Source: Methylophilaceae bacterium (lineage in GTDB: Bacteria; Pseudomonadota; Gammaproteobacteria; Burkholderiales; Methylophilaceae). From it: 64,000 nucleotides of DNA. Positions 1 to 9,446 of the stretch are shown here, piece after piece. The translations under genes were made by a program, and so were the position numbers. The notes under the pieces are model-generated. The model saw only the letters and a list, made by a program, of their open reading frames with translations, ran no database searches and had not been told where the DNA came from. Numbering within the stretch: the stretch's first letter is position 1; every line of letters starts with the position of its first letter. The stretch lies in NCBI GenBank assembly GCA_905339275.1, contig CAJPFK010000001.1, positions 1,178,001 through 1,242,000 on the forward strand, read 5' to 3'.

Positions 1-671
1 ATCATTCTCTCGGCGAATTCCGGCTTGCCGGATTCTGCGGCTTTTTGCGCGGCAATCGAGCGCTCTTTTTCGATCAATTCGGCAGGTACGTCGTTCTTGG
101 ACAAGGCGACAGGCTTGGAAGCGGCGATATGCATCGCGACATCCTTTGCTAGGCTTTCGTCACCACCCACCATATCGACCACAACACCAATCTTGCCGCC
201 ATGGATGTAGCTGACCAACTTGCCTTGGGCGCTGAAACGCACAAAACGACGGATAGTGACATTCTCACCGATTTTGCCGATTAGCTGGGCACGTGCATCT
301 TCCACCACTTCATTGCCGACTTTCATCGCCGAAAGCGCTGCAACGTCAGCAGGATTCTGGTTGGCAACGACTTCGGCCAAGTTGCGGGTCAATGCCAGGA
401 AATCATCGTTCTTTGCAACAAAGTCGGTTTCACAGTTGACTTCGACGATTGCACCCTGCTTGCCATCAGCACTCACATGGATGCCAACCGTGCCCTCGGC
501 TGCAACACGACCGGCAGCCTTGCTTAATTTGCTACCCAGGCGTGCGCGCAACAATTCCTCAGCCTTGGCCATGTCGCCGCCGGCTTCAGTCAGCACTTTC
601 TTGCAATCCATCATGGGCGCATCGGTGCGCTCACGCAACTCCTTCACCATGCCTGCTGTAATTTCAGCCAT
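1..671 (-). CDS. tsf: Elongation factor Ts, C-terminus cut off by the window edge
   Basis: EF-Ts is the guanine-nucleotide exchange factor that recycles EF-Tu in the cytoplasm. The reading frame starts at ATG 671 and stays open to base 1, giving about 223 residues; the family usually has about 290, so roughly the last quarter lies outside. The N-terminal UBA-like part and the exchange motif [12 protein letters not shown] (residues 16-27) are visible, followed by the core with CETDFVAKN. It lies behind rpsB on the same strand, the usual bacterial order, with a hairpin terminator between them. Confidence 0.97.
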   Translation of the reverse strand, partial: MAEITAGMVKELRERTDAPMMDCKKVLTEAGGDMAKAEELLRARLGSKLSKAAGRVAAEGTVGIHVSADGKQGAIVEVNCETDFVAKNDDFLALTRNLAEVVANQNPADVAALSAMKVGNEVVEDARAQLIGKIGENVTIRRFVRFSAQGKLVSYIHGGKIGVVVDMVGGDESLAKDVAMHIAASKPVALSKNDVPAELIEKERSIAAQKAAESGKPEFAERM

Positions 672-719
672 GTTTTACTCCTAAAATATTCAATTGATAT
701 GACAAAGTTCACATATAAA

Positions 720-742
720 AAAAGGGGCGCGATGCCCCTTTT
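720..742 (-). terminator. Hairpin terminator/attenuator between rpsB and tsf
   Basis: A 9-bp perfect stem, AAAAGGGGC (720-728) with GCCCCTTTT (734-742), has a 5-base loop. On the minus strand it is followed by a run of T. It sits just behind the rpsB stop and before tsf, so it probably lowers tsf transcription relative to rpsB rather than ending the operon completely (inference). Confidence 0.75.
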
Positions 743-749
743 CTCAGGG

Positions 750-1499
750 TTATTCCGCCGCGGCCTCTTCTACCTCGACAAACTCTTCCTCGGTTGCAGA
801 CTTCACGATTTCCGTGATTGCGTGACTGCGGCCTTCAAGTACCGCATCTGCGATACCGCGCGCATAAAGGCGAATAGCACGGCTTGAGTCATCATTGCCG
901 GGAATCACATAGGCAATGCCATCCGGGGAATTGTTGGTATCCACCACGCCGATGACAGGAATGCCCAGTTTTGCAGCCTCGGTAACGGCCCCGCTCTCAT
1001 GGCCGACGTCGATGATGAAAATAGCGTCCGGCAGGCCGCCCATTTCCTTGATGCCGCCAATGGAACGCTCAAGCTTTTCAACTTCGCGCTTGTAGCCCAA
1101 TGCTTCTTTCTTGCCGAACTTTTCCAGGGTACCGTCCTGCAGCATGGCTTCGTAATCGTTCAGGCGCTTGATGGATTGCTTTACAGTCTTGAAATTGGTC
1201 AGCATGCCGCCCAGCCAGCGGTGGTTCACATAAGCGCAACCAGCGCGCTGCGCCTCTTCCTTGACGATTTCACGGGCCTGGCGTTTGGTGCCGACGAACA
1301 GAATACGGCCCTTGTTTGCAGCGAGCTGACGGACATACTTCAGCGCATCCTCGAACAATGGCAGCGATTTTTCCAGGTTGACGATATGGATCTTGTTACG
1401 GTCACCGAAGATATACGGTGCCATTTTAGGATTCCAGTAACGGGTTTGATGGCCGAAGTGAACTCCGGCTTCCAGCATTTGACGCATAGTAACGGACAT
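750..1499 (-). CDS. rpsB: 30S ribosomal protein S2
   Basis: S2 is a structural protein of the small ribosomal subunit. The 249-residue length is normal for the family. The N-terminus [20 protein letters not shown] and the internal signatures [11 protein letters not shown] and [10 protein letters not shown] are diagnostic. The tail is acidic ([13 protein letters not shown]), as often seen in proteobacterial S2. It is the first gene of the rpsB-tsf unit and is divergent from map across a 187-base gap that holds a promoter candidate and a leader of roughly 115 bases. Confidence 0.98.
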   Translation of the reverse strand: MSVTMRQMLEAGVHFGHQTRYWNPKMAPYIFGDRNKIHIVNLEKSLPLFEDALKYVRQLAANKGRILFVGTKRQAREIVKEEAQRAGCAYVNHRWLGGMLTNFKTVKQSIKRLNDYEAMLQDGTLEKFGKKEALGYKREVEKLERSIGGIKEMGGLPDAIFIIDVGHESGAVTEAAKLGIPVIGVVDTNNSPDGIAYVIPGNDDSSRAIRLYARGIADAVLEGRSHAITEIVKSATEEEFVEVEEAAAE

Positions 1500-1621
1500 A
1501 ATAGTCTCCAGTAAGGGTTAATGCTTCCACACTCCCAACAACACCGGCTACCCGGCACCCTGTACGGGGAATGTGTGCAGATTTCCATTCGTCAGGACGA
1601 TTCCTGCCAAATGGGTGCAGT

Positions 1622-1651
1622 ATGCTACCATAAGCACCTGTTTGGATTCAA
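1622..1651 (-). promoter_or_regulatory. Candidate sigma-70 promoter for rpsB
   Basis: On the minus strand a TTGAAT (1646-1651) and a TAGCAT (1622-1627) are separated by 18 bases. Transcription from here would give rpsB a leader of about 115 bases, long enough for the S2 autoregulation known in gammaproteobacteria. Seen as motif matches only; no start site is known. Confidence 0.45.
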
Positions 1652-1686
1652 GGAAATTTAGGCTTTCAGAGCCGCTTAAAGGGATT

Positions 1687-2484
1687 ATGGCGATTACGAT
1701 TAAAAACGGATTTGATATTGAAAAGATGCGCGTGGCAGGAAAGCTTGCTTCCGAGGTGCTGGACTTCATCACACCACACGTCAGGCCGGGCGTCACCACC
1801 GGGGAACTCGACCGGCTGTGCCACGATTACATGGTTAACGTACAGCAGACGGTACCGGCGCCCCTGAATTATGCGCCGCCAGGCCACGCGCCATATCCCA
1901 AGTCGATATGCACCTCGGTGAACCATCAGATATGCCATGGCGTTCCCGGGGAAAAGGTACTGAAAAACGGCGATGTCGTCAATCTGGACATCACCGTGAT
2001 CAAGGATGGCTATCATGGCGACACCAGCCGCATGTTTTATGTCGGGGAGCCCTCGATCCAGGCCAGGCGACTGTGCGAAATCACCTACGACTGCATGTGG
2101 CTGGGCATCGCCAAAGTGAAGCCCGGCGCCACCTTGGGCGACATCGGTTATGCGATTCAAAGTTACGCGGAAAAAAATGGGTACAGTGTCGTCCGCGAAT
2201 TCTGCGGCCATGGCATCGGCAAGAAGTTTCATGAAGATCCGCAGGTGCTGCACTATGGCAAGCCTGGTGCAGGCATGAAACTTCAGGCCGGCATGATATT
2301 CACGATAGAGCCCATGATCAACGCCGGCAAACGTGACATCAAGCAACTGAACGATGGCTGGACCATCGTCACCAAGGATCACAGCCTCTCTGCCCAGTGG
2401 GAGCACACCGTGCTGGTAACGGAAACCGGTTACGAAGTATTGACGGTTTCCGCCGGCACACCAGCAGTGCCCAGCATTATCTAA
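1687..2484 (+). CDS. map: Methionine aminopeptidase, type I
   Basis: Removes the initiator methionine from new proteins after deformylation, in the cytoplasm, with a two-metal centre. The 265 residues from ATG 1687 match the usual length of the type I enzyme. All five metal ligands can be placed: the Asp of NLDIT, the Asp of GDTSR, the His of GHGIG.KFHEDP, the Glu of FTIEPM and the Glu of WEHTV. The frame is open further upstream to 1573, but only the 1687 start gives the standard N-terminus (MAITIKNG). glnD follows after one base, so the two are probably co-transcribed. Confidence 0.97.
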   Translation: MAITIKNGFDIEKMRVAGKLASEVLDFITPHVRPGVTTGELDRLCHDYMVNVQQTVPAPLNYAPPGHAPYPKSICTSVNHQICHGVPGEKVLKNGDVVNLDITVIKDGYHGDTSRMFYVGEPSIQARRLCEITYDCMWLGIAKVKPGATLGDIGYAIQSYAEKNGYSVVREFCGHGIGKKFHEDPQVLHYGKPGAGMKLQAGMIFTIEPMINAGKRDIKQLNDGWTIVTKDHSLSAQWEHTVLVTETGYEVLTVSAGTPAVPSII

Positions 2485-2485
2485 A

Positions 2486-5068
2486 ATGCCCTTGATCAAG
2501 GTAAACCGCGAACCGGAGGGCTTCGCCAGAACCTGGCGGCAACGCCTGCAATCCCAGCAGGCAATGCTGAAGGAGAAGTTTACCGGGGATGCCAACACAC
2601 CGCGCTTGCTTAAACAACACAGCAAGCTGGTCGATACCCTGCTACAGGATTTATGGCAAGTTTCCGGGATCAGTCCGAGGGTATGCCTGATTGCGGTTGG
2701 CGGCTACGGGCGCGGCGAATTGTTTCCCTATTCGGATGTGGACTTGCTGATACTGCTGCCCAAGGATGCCAGCGCCGCACTGAATCAATCGATTGAATCC
2801 CTCATCGGCCTTTTTTGGGATATCGGCCTTGCCGTTGGCCATAGCGTACGCGATCTGAATGAGTGCAAGGAAGAAGCGGAAAAGGACGCCACGGTTCAGA
2901 CCAACCTGCTGGAAGCCCGCCTCCTGATTGGAGACAAGCAACTTTACCGGCAGTTCGAGGCACTTGTCGCCACCCTGATCAAGCCCGTCGAATTCTTCAA
3001 GGCAAAGATGCTGGAACAGGCACAACGCCACGCCCGTTTTAACGACACCGCCTACAACCTGGAACCCAACGTCAAGGAAAGCCCGGGCGGCCTGCGGGAT
3101 CTGCAGAATGTGCTCTGGATAACGCGCAGCCTGGGCCTGGGGAAAGACTGGGGTGCATTGGCCAGGCACGGCCTGATCACGGTAACGGAAGCTCGCCAGG
3201 TTCGCCGTCACGAACGCCATCTGCAAATGCTCAGGGTCAGGTTGCATTATCTGGCCAAGCGTCGCGAAGACCGATTGCTCTTTGATTTTCAGAATGACCT
3301 GGCGAACGCGCTGGGATTCAAAAACACGCCGCGCCGCCGTGCCAGTGAACAACTGATGCACGGTTTTTACAATAGCGCGAAATTCATCAGCCTGATGAAT
3401 GATGTCCTTCTGCAATTGCTGGAAGAGCGTATCGACCCGTCGCAAGCCCCGGCAACGGCAATCAATGCCAGGTTCGAAGCACGTCACGGGTTGCTGGAAG
3501 CTAAATCAGCCAGCGTTCTGCAACGCCAGCCGTCGGCAATTCTCGAAAGCTTTCTGTTGCTGGAGCAACATCAGGAACTCAAGGGCATGAGCCCGAATCT
3601 CCTGCGCACGCTGCATCGCGTCAAGAACCTGGTCAACCGGGACTTCCGTCAATCTGCAAGAAACAAGTCGCTTTTTATTGAAATACTGCAACAACCGGTT
3701 GGCGTGACCCACGCGCTCAGGCTGATGAATCGCTACGGCATTCTTGGCAGGTACATCCCGGCTTTTGGCCGCATAGTCGGGCAGATGCAGCATGACCTGT
3801 TTCACGTTTACACCGTCGACGAGCATATTCTCAACGTCCTGCGCAATCTGCGACGCTTCGCCTTGCCGCGATTTGCCCATGAGTTCCCGCTGTGCAGCAA
3901 ACTGTTCTCGGAATTTGATGCGCCCTACCTGCTTTATCTGGGCGCACTTTTCCACGATATCGCCAAAGGCCGCGGCGGCGACCATTCGACCCTGGGAACG
4001 ATTGATGCAAAACGATTCTGCCGCTTGCACGGGCTGCCAAAAGCGGATTGCGAGCTTGTGGCATGGCTGGTGGAAGCCCATCTGACCATGTCCAGCGTCG
4101 CCCAGAAGTCTGATTTGTCCGACCCTGCCGTCATCGAGCGTTTTGCAGGCCTGATAGGCAGTGAACGCCGGTTGACGGCGCTTTACCTGCTGACGGTTGC
4201 CGATATTCGCGGGACCAGCCCCAAGGTATGGAATGCATGGAAAGCCAAGCTGCTGGAAAACCTGTTTTTTGCAACACAGCGATTTCTCAGGGGCAATGCT
4301 GCCGATGCCGATGCGGAAATCGAGGCGCGAAAATCCCAGGCGAGAGAACGGCTTGGCTATTACGGAATCAAGGAAGACCACTATCACGCCCTGTGGGAGA
4401 AACTGGGACGGCAATATTTCCTGCGTTACGAAGGCCAGGAAATCGCATGGCACACCCGTTTACTCATGCCGCACCAGGCAACCGATGGCGTTATCGTGCG
4501 GGCAAGGCTGAGCCCGGCAGGCGATGGCATTCAGACCATGATCTATACCCATGATCGTGACGATCTGTTCGCCCGCATCTGCGGCTTTTTTGAACGGGCC
4601 GGTTTCACGATTGTAGAGGCCCGTGTGCATACCAGCCTGCATGGCTACGCCTTGAACAGTTTTATAGTTCTAGATCAAAATGATAGATCAGTTATTTACC
4701 GTGATTTATTAAACTTTATTGAGTATGAGCTGGCACAAAAACTGCAACAGGGAACCGAGCCGGAAGCACCATTGCAAGGCCGCATCAGCCGCCAGGTCAA
4801 GCACATGCCGATTACCGCCAGTATCATTTCCAGAAACGACGGCAATTCCAGGAATCACATCATTGAAATCGTAGCCAATGACCGCCCCGGCCTTTTATCA
4901 ATGCTTGCCGGCATATTCCTCAAGCACCAGGTGCATCTGCACAACGCCAAAATCAACACCCTGGGGAACCGGGCCGAAGATACCTTCGTGATTTCCGGGC
5001 GTAACGGAAGAAAACTTGATGAACAGGAGATCAGGAAGCTTGAAGAGGATTTGCTCACGCAACTCTGA
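2486..5068 (+). CDS. glnD: Bifunctional PII uridylyltransferase / uridylyl-removing enzyme
   Basis: GlnD senses glutamine and adds or removes UMP on PII proteins, setting nitrogen control. The 860 residues carry the expected order of domains: nucleotidyltransferase with GGYGRGELFPYSDVDLL near residue 72, the linker, an HD phosphohydrolase domain with LGALFHDIAKGRGGDHS near residue 487, and two C-terminal ACT domains near 682 and 790 (the second beginning around NDRPGLLSMLAGIF). The start is one base after the map stop. A strong bidirectional terminator follows. No damage is visible. Confidence 0.97.
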   Translation: MPLIKVNREPEGFARTWRQRLQSQQAMLKEKFTGDANTPRLLKQHSKLVDTLLQDLWQVSGISPRVCLIAVGGYGRGELFPYSDVDLLILLPKDASAALNQSIESLIGLFWDIGLAVGHSVRDLNECKEEAEKDATVQTNLLEARLLIGDKQLYRQFEALVATLIKPVEFFKAKMLEQAQRHARFNDTAYNLEPNVKESPGGLRDLQNVLWITRSLGLGKDWGALARHGLITVTEARQVRRHERHLQMLRVRLHYLAKRREDRLLFDFQNDLANALGFKNTPRRRASEQLMHGFYNSAKFISLMNDVLLQLLEERIDPSQAPATAINARFEARHGLLEAKSASVLQRQPSAILESFLLLEQHQELKGMSPNLLRTLHRVKNLVNRDFRQSARNKSLFIEILQQPVGVTHALRLMNRYGILGRYIPAFGRIVGQMQHDLFHVYTVDEHILNVLRNLRRFALPRFAHEFPLCSKLFSEFDAPYLLYLGALFHDIAKGRGGDHSTLGTIDAKRFCRLHGLPKADCELVAWLVEAHLTMSSVAQKSDLSDPAVIERFAGLIGSERRLTALYLLTVADIRGTSPKVWNAWKAKLLENLFFATQRFLRGNAADADAEIEARKSQARERLGYYGIKEDHYHALWEKLGRQYFLRYEGQEIAWHTRLLMPHQATDGVIVRARLSPAGDGIQTMIYTHDRDDLFARICGFFERAGFTIVEARVHTSLHGYALNSFIVLDQNDRSVIYRDLLNFIEYELAQKLQQGTEPEAPLQGRISRQVKHMPITASIISRNDGNSRNHIIEIVANDRPGLLSMLAGIFLKHQVHLHNAKINTLGNRAEDTFVISGRNGRKLDEQEIRKLEEDLLTQL

Positions 5069-5080
5069 ATCGGCCTCTCC

Positions 5081-5117
5081 AAACAAAAACGCCAGCGGGA
5101 AGCTGGCGTTTTTGTTT
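5081..5117. terminator. Bidirectional terminator between glnD and the HU gene
   Basis: Sixteen perfect base pairs (5081-5096 with 5102-5117) surround a 5-base GGGAA loop. The GC-rich core GCCAGC/GCTGGC is flanked by A-rich and T-rich arms, so it can stop transcription from both sides, glnD rightward and the HU gene leftward. Confidence 0.9.
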
Positions 5118-5131
5118 GCTAATAAACAAGC

Positions 5132-5404
5132 TTAGTTGAGTGCGTCTTTCAAAGCCTTACCTGCACGGAAGCCCGGAGCCTTGCGTGCTGCAATCTTCAG
5201 TTCCTTGCCGGTCTGAGGATTGCGGCCGGTGCGCGCAGCACGTGCCGATACCGTAAATGTACCGAAACCAATCAGTGTCACAGTATCGCCACCCTTGAGT
5301 GCTGCAGTAACGCTATCGGTAAATGCATCTATCGCCTTACCGGCAGCTGCCTTACTGATACCTGCTTCTTTAGCAACTTGTTCAATCAATTCTGCTTTAT
5401 TCAT
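5132..5404 (-). CDS. HU-family DNA-binding protein (first of two in this window)
   Basis: HU is a small dimeric nucleoid protein that bends DNA. The 90 residues show the complete fold: the helical N-terminus [22 protein letters not shown], the strand motif LIGFGTF, and the arm signature GRNPQTG with the conserved proline. It is a single gene between the glnD terminator and an SDR gene. A second HU of equal length lies beside lon at 48569. Which of the two is HU-alpha or HU-beta cannot be decided here, although the lon-linked copy has the usual hupB position. Confidence 0.95.
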   Translation of the reverse strand: MNKAELIEQVAKEAGISKAAAGKAIDAFTDSVTAALKGGDTVTLIGFGTFTVSARAARTGRNPQTGKELKIAARKAPGFRAGKALKDALN

Positions 5405-5511
5405 TAATAAACTTCCCTTGAGTTGTTTTTTGGAATTGTTATCTTAACCCAGCAACCAAGCCTTTTCACCACTTATTTATATCGCGATTGGCAATAATTG
5501 TCAGTTTGATC

Positions 5512-6282
5512 CTAGCGCAGGAATCTGCCGCCACTGATATCGATCAGTGCGCCGTTGATATGCGATGACATATCGCTGGCGAGAAACAGCACCGAGCTGG
5601 CAACTTCTTCTGCCATCGTGTTGCGTCCTAGCGGGGTCTGCTTGCGGTAGGCCTCCAGCATTTCCGGCGTTGAGTGAATCTCGTGATGCTGCGTCTCAAC
5701 CGTGCCCGGCATGATGGAATTGGTGCGCACATGTGGCGCCAGTTCTTTGGCCAGGGTATGGGTAAACACCATCAGCGCACCCTTGCCGGCAGCATAAGCG
5801 CCTGCACCGTTTGCACCGCCGGTCTGCACGGATAGCGATAGAAGATTGACGATGCGGCCGCTCCCTGTGGCTCTCAGGTGCGGAATGGCACGCCTTGTCA
5901 CCAGGAATGCGCTGGTAGAATTGATATCAAGCGACCTTCTCCAGGTTTCAACTGAGCACTCTTCAATCCTGGCACGCTTCACCAGGCCGCCACTATTGTT
6001 TACAAGAATGTCCAGGCGCCCTGCTTCGGCCACAAGTTTATCCACCACGCTGTTTGCATCATCTTCATTGGTAAGATCGCCGGGCAGCAAGACTGCCTTG
6101 ATGTTTTGCGCCTGCAACTCAGCAAGCAGGCTTACCGCGGCATCCTTGCTGCTGTAATAATGGATGCCGACGAATGCCCCCGCCCTGCCCAAGGCAAGTA
6201 CCGAGGCTTTGCCTATGCCGACCGCGCCGCCAGTGACAAGTGCCACCTTGCCGGTTAAATTCAGTGTTTGTTCTGGTATCAT
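5512..6282 (-). CDS. Short-chain dehydrogenase/reductase (FabG-like)
   Basis: An NAD(P)-dependent oxidoreductase of the classical SDR family with 256 residues. The cofactor motif TGGAVGIG is at residues 17-24, NNSGG stands in for the usual NNAG, and the catalytic YxxxK is present as YAAGK. The C-terminal ISGGRF is typical of FabG-like enzymes. The substrate cannot be read from sequence. Neighbours give no pathway: HU on one side and, divergently, a secreted sugar dehydrogenase on the other. The start ATG 6282 gives a standard N-terminus. Confidence 0.85.
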   Translation of the reverse strand: MIPEQTLNLTGKVALVTGGAVGIGKASVLALGRAGAFVGIHYYSSKDAAVSLLAELQAQNIKAVLLPGDLTNEDDANSVVDKLVAEAGRLDILVNNSGGLVKRARIEECSVETWRRSLDINSTSAFLVTRRAIPHLRATGSGRIVNLLSLSVQTGGANGAGAYAAGKGALMVFTHTLAKELAPHVRTNSIMPGTVETQHHEIHSTPEMLEAYRKQTPLGRNTMAEEVASSVLFLASDMSSHINGALIDISGGRFLR

Positions 6283-6508
6283 GATTTACGCCTCCTGACG
6301 CTGTAATCAAGCGCAAATTATCACACTATACAAAGCAAGATGTGAATAAATCGGAACAAGCCTGGCAATATATCCTGAATATCTTACGTTTAATCAATGA
6401 CTTCTGCCAGTTTAAGTAATGACGAGGCCAATTGCACTACAACCTTTGGTTAAATTTTCCTTAAAATTCCGTGTCAATAAAAAAGACCGGACAAGCAAAG
6501 CCCATAAC

Positions 6509-7780
6509 ATGCATCAAATATCGATCATCCTCTTCCTGGCTTGCAGCCTGCTGCCGGCAAAATTCGCCTTGGCAGAAGCGGCGGCTGCAGACACAACAGA
6601 CAATGCAAACCGGAGCCCGGCAAGCCCGCCTGCAGAAAGTTACCCGATACATGTTTTCAAAAAGGATGCCGGGCAAGCTTCGAGTGAACCGGTAAAAATC
6701 AATTCCATCTTCGGTACCCAGAACCTGAAGGTGCACAAGCTGCCTTTCGAGGACAGTTACCCGACAGGCCCGTTCGAACGGCTGGACAACAATCAGTTCC
6801 TGTTTATCACCAAATGCGGCGATGTCTATTTCACCAGGCTCGAAGAGGAGATCAAGCTGCTTAAGCCTGCCAAGAGCCTGACTAAATTCATTCCGGGCAG
6901 CGACGACTCGCCCGACGAAAGCAGTGCCAAGAATGTGGTCTATTGCAAAGACTTGTCGGGCGTAAAGGATTCGCTACGGGTCAATAACTCGCTGTTTGTT
7001 TCTTATACGACATGGGATGAGACTTACAATGGCGCAAGGCTTGCGGTATCGGAGTTTGAACTGGATACCGCCAATGCCGATGTCATCTTCAAGCGCGAGA
7101 TATACCTGAGCAGGCCAGCCATCAAAGAACCTTTCCTCGGGCATCAGGTCGGCGGAAAACTCGTGCTGGGGGAAAATAACAATACGCTGTTCCTCAGTAT
7201 TGGCGACTTCTCCAAACCTGAGCGCGTACAGGATAAAACCACGTCCATCGGCAAGGTCATCAAGATTGACCTGCAAAGATTAAATGCAGAAGTCTATGCC
7301 ACAGGCTTGCGCTCACCCTCCGGCGGACTGTTCTATGACCGCGATACGAACGAGCTCTGGCTGTCGGAACACGGCCCCAGGGGTGGCGATGAGATCAACC
7401 TCATCAAGAAAGGCAAGAACTACGGCTGGCCGATTGTCAGCTACGGTACCATCTATGAACGTGATGGCATGGGTAATTACTACGGCAATAAATTCAACAA
7501 TCACGACAACTACGAAAAACCGGCAATGACCTTTGTACCGTCCGTCGGCATTGGCCAGATTGCCAAATATGCCGATACAGGCAAGAACGACTACTGGGAT
7601 AACGATTACTTTGTAGCTGGCATGGCGTCAATGTCGCTATATCGCATCAAGAAGGAAGGGCCGAACCTGGTCTATGCTGAGCCGGTACTATCAGGTTACA
7701 GAATCCGGGCGATCAAAATAGATGCTCAAGGTAATTTTTACATGAAAACCGATCACAATCAGTTCATAGTCTCCGAATAA
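6509..7780 (+). CDS. Secreted PQQ-dependent sugar dehydrogenase-like protein
   Basis: Looks like a soluble beta-propeller aldose dehydrogenase of the GSDH/YliI type, which oxidises sugars with PQQ in the periplasm. Family marks are GLRSPSGGLFYD, LSEHGPRGGDEINLI and NYGWPIVSYG in the C-terminal half. The start ATG 6509 is preferred over the longer frame from 6419 because it begins directly with a signal peptide (MHQISIILFLACSLLPAKFALAEA). The mature protein then opens with a low-complexity Ala/Pro-rich stretch. A porin gene follows after about 100 bases, so an envelope sugar-oxidation role is plausible, but the substrate is unknown. Confidence 0.8.
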   Translation: MHQISIILFLACSLLPAKFALAEAAAADTTDNANRSPASPPAESYPIHVFKKDAGQASSEPVKINSIFGTQNLKVHKLPFEDSYPTGPFERLDNNQFLFITKCGDVYFTRLEEEIKLLKPAKSLTKFIPGSDDSPDESSAKNVVYCKDLSGVKDSLRVNNSLFVSYTTWDETYNGARLAVSEFELDTANADVIFKREIYLSRPAIKEPFLGHQVGGKLVLGENNNTLFLSIGDFSKPERVQDKTTSIGKVIKIDLQRLNAEVYATGLRSPSGGLFYDRDTNELWLSEHGPRGGDEINLIKKGKNYGWPIVSYGTIYERDGMGNYYGNKFNNHDNYEKPAMTFVPSVGIGQIAKYADTGKNDYWDNDYFVAGMASMSLYRIKKEGPNLVYAEPVLSGYRIRAIKIDAQGNFYMKTDHNQFIVSE

Positions 7781-7877
7781 AGAAAAAACCTGTCATTCCA
7801 GGCTGAGCGTTGAATGGCGCCGATTTCAGCTTGAGTTAAGCTTCAAGGCATAAGGTGCTCATAAATCCAATCGGTGA

Positions 7878-9098
7878 ATGAGCAGCCTTATGGCTAACAG
7901 CAAAGAAATAATATTCAGGCCCTGTCCGTTAACCCATATTGCCGTAGTCGCTTTCGCTCTATGCCTTACTTGCACCGGGGCGCGTGCGCAATCCGCACCT
8001 GTACTCAAAAAAGAAAACCGGTTCGAATTATTTGCCGATACGCGCCTGCGCCTGGAGTCCGATTTTGACTCGGTGGATGAATCGGGACAAGCAAGAGAGG
8101 ATCGTGATCGTATCAGGCTACGTGCGCGACTGGGCGCTCGCTACAAATTCAGCGAACGTTTCACGGCACAGGCCAGAGCCAGAACCGGGCCTAAATTCAG
8201 CCAGCAATCCACCAATATCACACTGCTCGATCTCAATGGCAATGGGGCTGATGATTTCAGCGTGGTCATGGACCAATGGTTCATTCAAGGAAAGTCCGGC
8301 CATATTGAAGGATGGCTCGGCCGAAATACCTTTCCCTTCTGGCGGCAGAATAACAATGAAATGTTCTGGAACGACAATGCCACCATTGCAGGCAGCTACC
8401 TGCAATTCGGCTTACATGAAACCCAAGGCACGCAAATTCAATTACGCGCCGGTTATTTTGTGTTGCCCGATGGCGCAATCGATTTTTCCGGCCAACTGGC
8501 TGCCGCACAGTTGGTCCTCGGTCACAGGCTCAATGAAGACTGGAAAATGACCGCCGGTGCAGGATATTTCCATATGAACAGCTCTGGGAATGCTGAATAT
8601 CTTATCGATGGCAATGGGAATCGCGATTACAGGATTGGAATAGCCTCAATACAGGCAGAGAGGTCGATTCAGCCCGGGCCTTTTGATGCCAACTTCATTC
8701 GCCTGGGCGCGGATTTGATCCGGAATTTTTCCAATTACTCCAGCAAGGATAGCGACCCCGTAACGGCTGAATTCAGTGAAGCCAAAGACGGCTTTACTGT
8801 ATCAACGGTATTAGGCAGCACCATCACTGATGCAGAGGGTACGGGCAGATGGCAAGTTACTTATATGTATGCATATATCGAGAAGCTGGCGATCAATTCA
8901 GCATATGCTCAATCAAATTGGGTGCGCTGGGGAGCCAACCGGCAAAGCGACGTCAGCAATCTTAAAGGCCATGAAGTTGGTTTTCGTTATTGGATAAACA
9001 AAAACGTGGATATCAACAACCGGTTATTCGTGGTTGATTCGCTTACCACGCCACAAGATGGCAATCGCTTTCGCGTGGACCTGAATATACGTTTTTAG
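7878..9098 (+). CDS. Putative outer-membrane porin (beta-barrel)
   Basis: A 406-residue protein with a Sec signal peptide ending near GARAQ, then repeated amphipathic strands with charged/aromatic alternation, and a C-terminal phenylalanine (VDLNIRF) as recognised by the Bam machinery. It is rich in Gly, Asn and aromatic residues, with short turns such as DGNGNRD. I recognise a general porin/alginate-export-like barrel but not a specific family. It lies behind the sugar dehydrogenase in the same direction and ends just before the island. A second in-frame ATG at 7890 is an alternative start. Confidence 0.65.
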   Translation: MSSLMANSKEIIFRPCPLTHIAVVAFALCLTCTGARAQSAPVLKKENRFELFADTRLRLESDFDSVDESGQAREDRDRIRLRARLGARYKFSERFTAQARARTGPKFSQQSTNITLLDLNGNGADDFSVVMDQWFIQGKSGHIEGWLGRNTFPFWRQNNNEMFWNDNATIAGSYLQFGLHETQGTQIQLRAGYFVLPDGAIDFSGQLAAAQLVLGHRLNEDWKMTAGAGYFHMNSSGNAEYLIDGNGNRDYRIGIASIQAERSIQPGPFDANFIRLGADLIRNFSNYSSKDSDPVTAEFSEAKDGFTVSTVLGSTITDAEGTGRWQVTYMYAYIEKLAINSAYAQSNWVRWGANRQSDVSNLKGHEVGFRYWINKNVDINNRLFVVDSLTTPQDGNRFRVDLNIRF

Positions 9099-9124
9099 TA
9101 ATACGGAGAGGCGATCAGGACAAT

Positions 9125-9182
9125 TGGCGGAAGCGGTGAGATTCGAACTCACGAAGGGCGTAAACCCTCGACAGTTTTCAAG
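9125..9182 (-). pseudogene. 3' half of the host tRNA-Ser(TGA), left attachment site of the island
   Basis: On the minus strand this reads from the anticodon loop CTTGAAAAC through a variable arm (AGGG/CCCT), a complete T arm (GTGAG/CTCAC) and the acceptor end CGCTTCCGCCA. The matching 5' half is at 18163-18203. Joined at the 9-bp core, the halves make a 90-nt tRNA-Ser with perfect acceptor (GGAAGCG/CGCTTCC) and anticodon (ACAGT/ACTGT) stems. Upstream of the core the sequence is island DNA. By chance or decay that DNA offers GGAAGTG, which can still pair with the acceptor end, but no D arm or anticodon stem forms. Confidence 0.88.
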
Positions 9183-9446
9183 TTTCCCGGTCTCAGACTT
9201 TACACTTCCTTCCGCCACTTTAGTAAGCCATGCGCCCCTTTATGGGTCAATGGGTTGCGTTCGCTTTTTGTTTTGTGGAACTTGTCGTAACTTTATACGG
9301 CGCGCTTACGAACTGCTTATGAGCGCCTGAAAAGATGCGGCCGGCGACTGCGCCAACAGTCCCGACCGCGTGGTCAACTCCCTTATGTACGAAGGAAGCC
9401 AACGTGACGATAGTAACCACAACAGCACCAGTCAGCGAGGTGCGCC

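Noticed and set aside
9230-9322. 30-residue hydrophobic ORF at the left end of the island
   Set aside because: No ribosome site and no coding character; probably chance in the integrase upstream region.
9124-9330. Rightward ORF of 68 residues starting in the tRNA remnant
   Set aside because: It is the reverse complement of tRNA sequence (MAEAVRFELT is a known tRNA-Ser antisense artefact), also seen at 18058.
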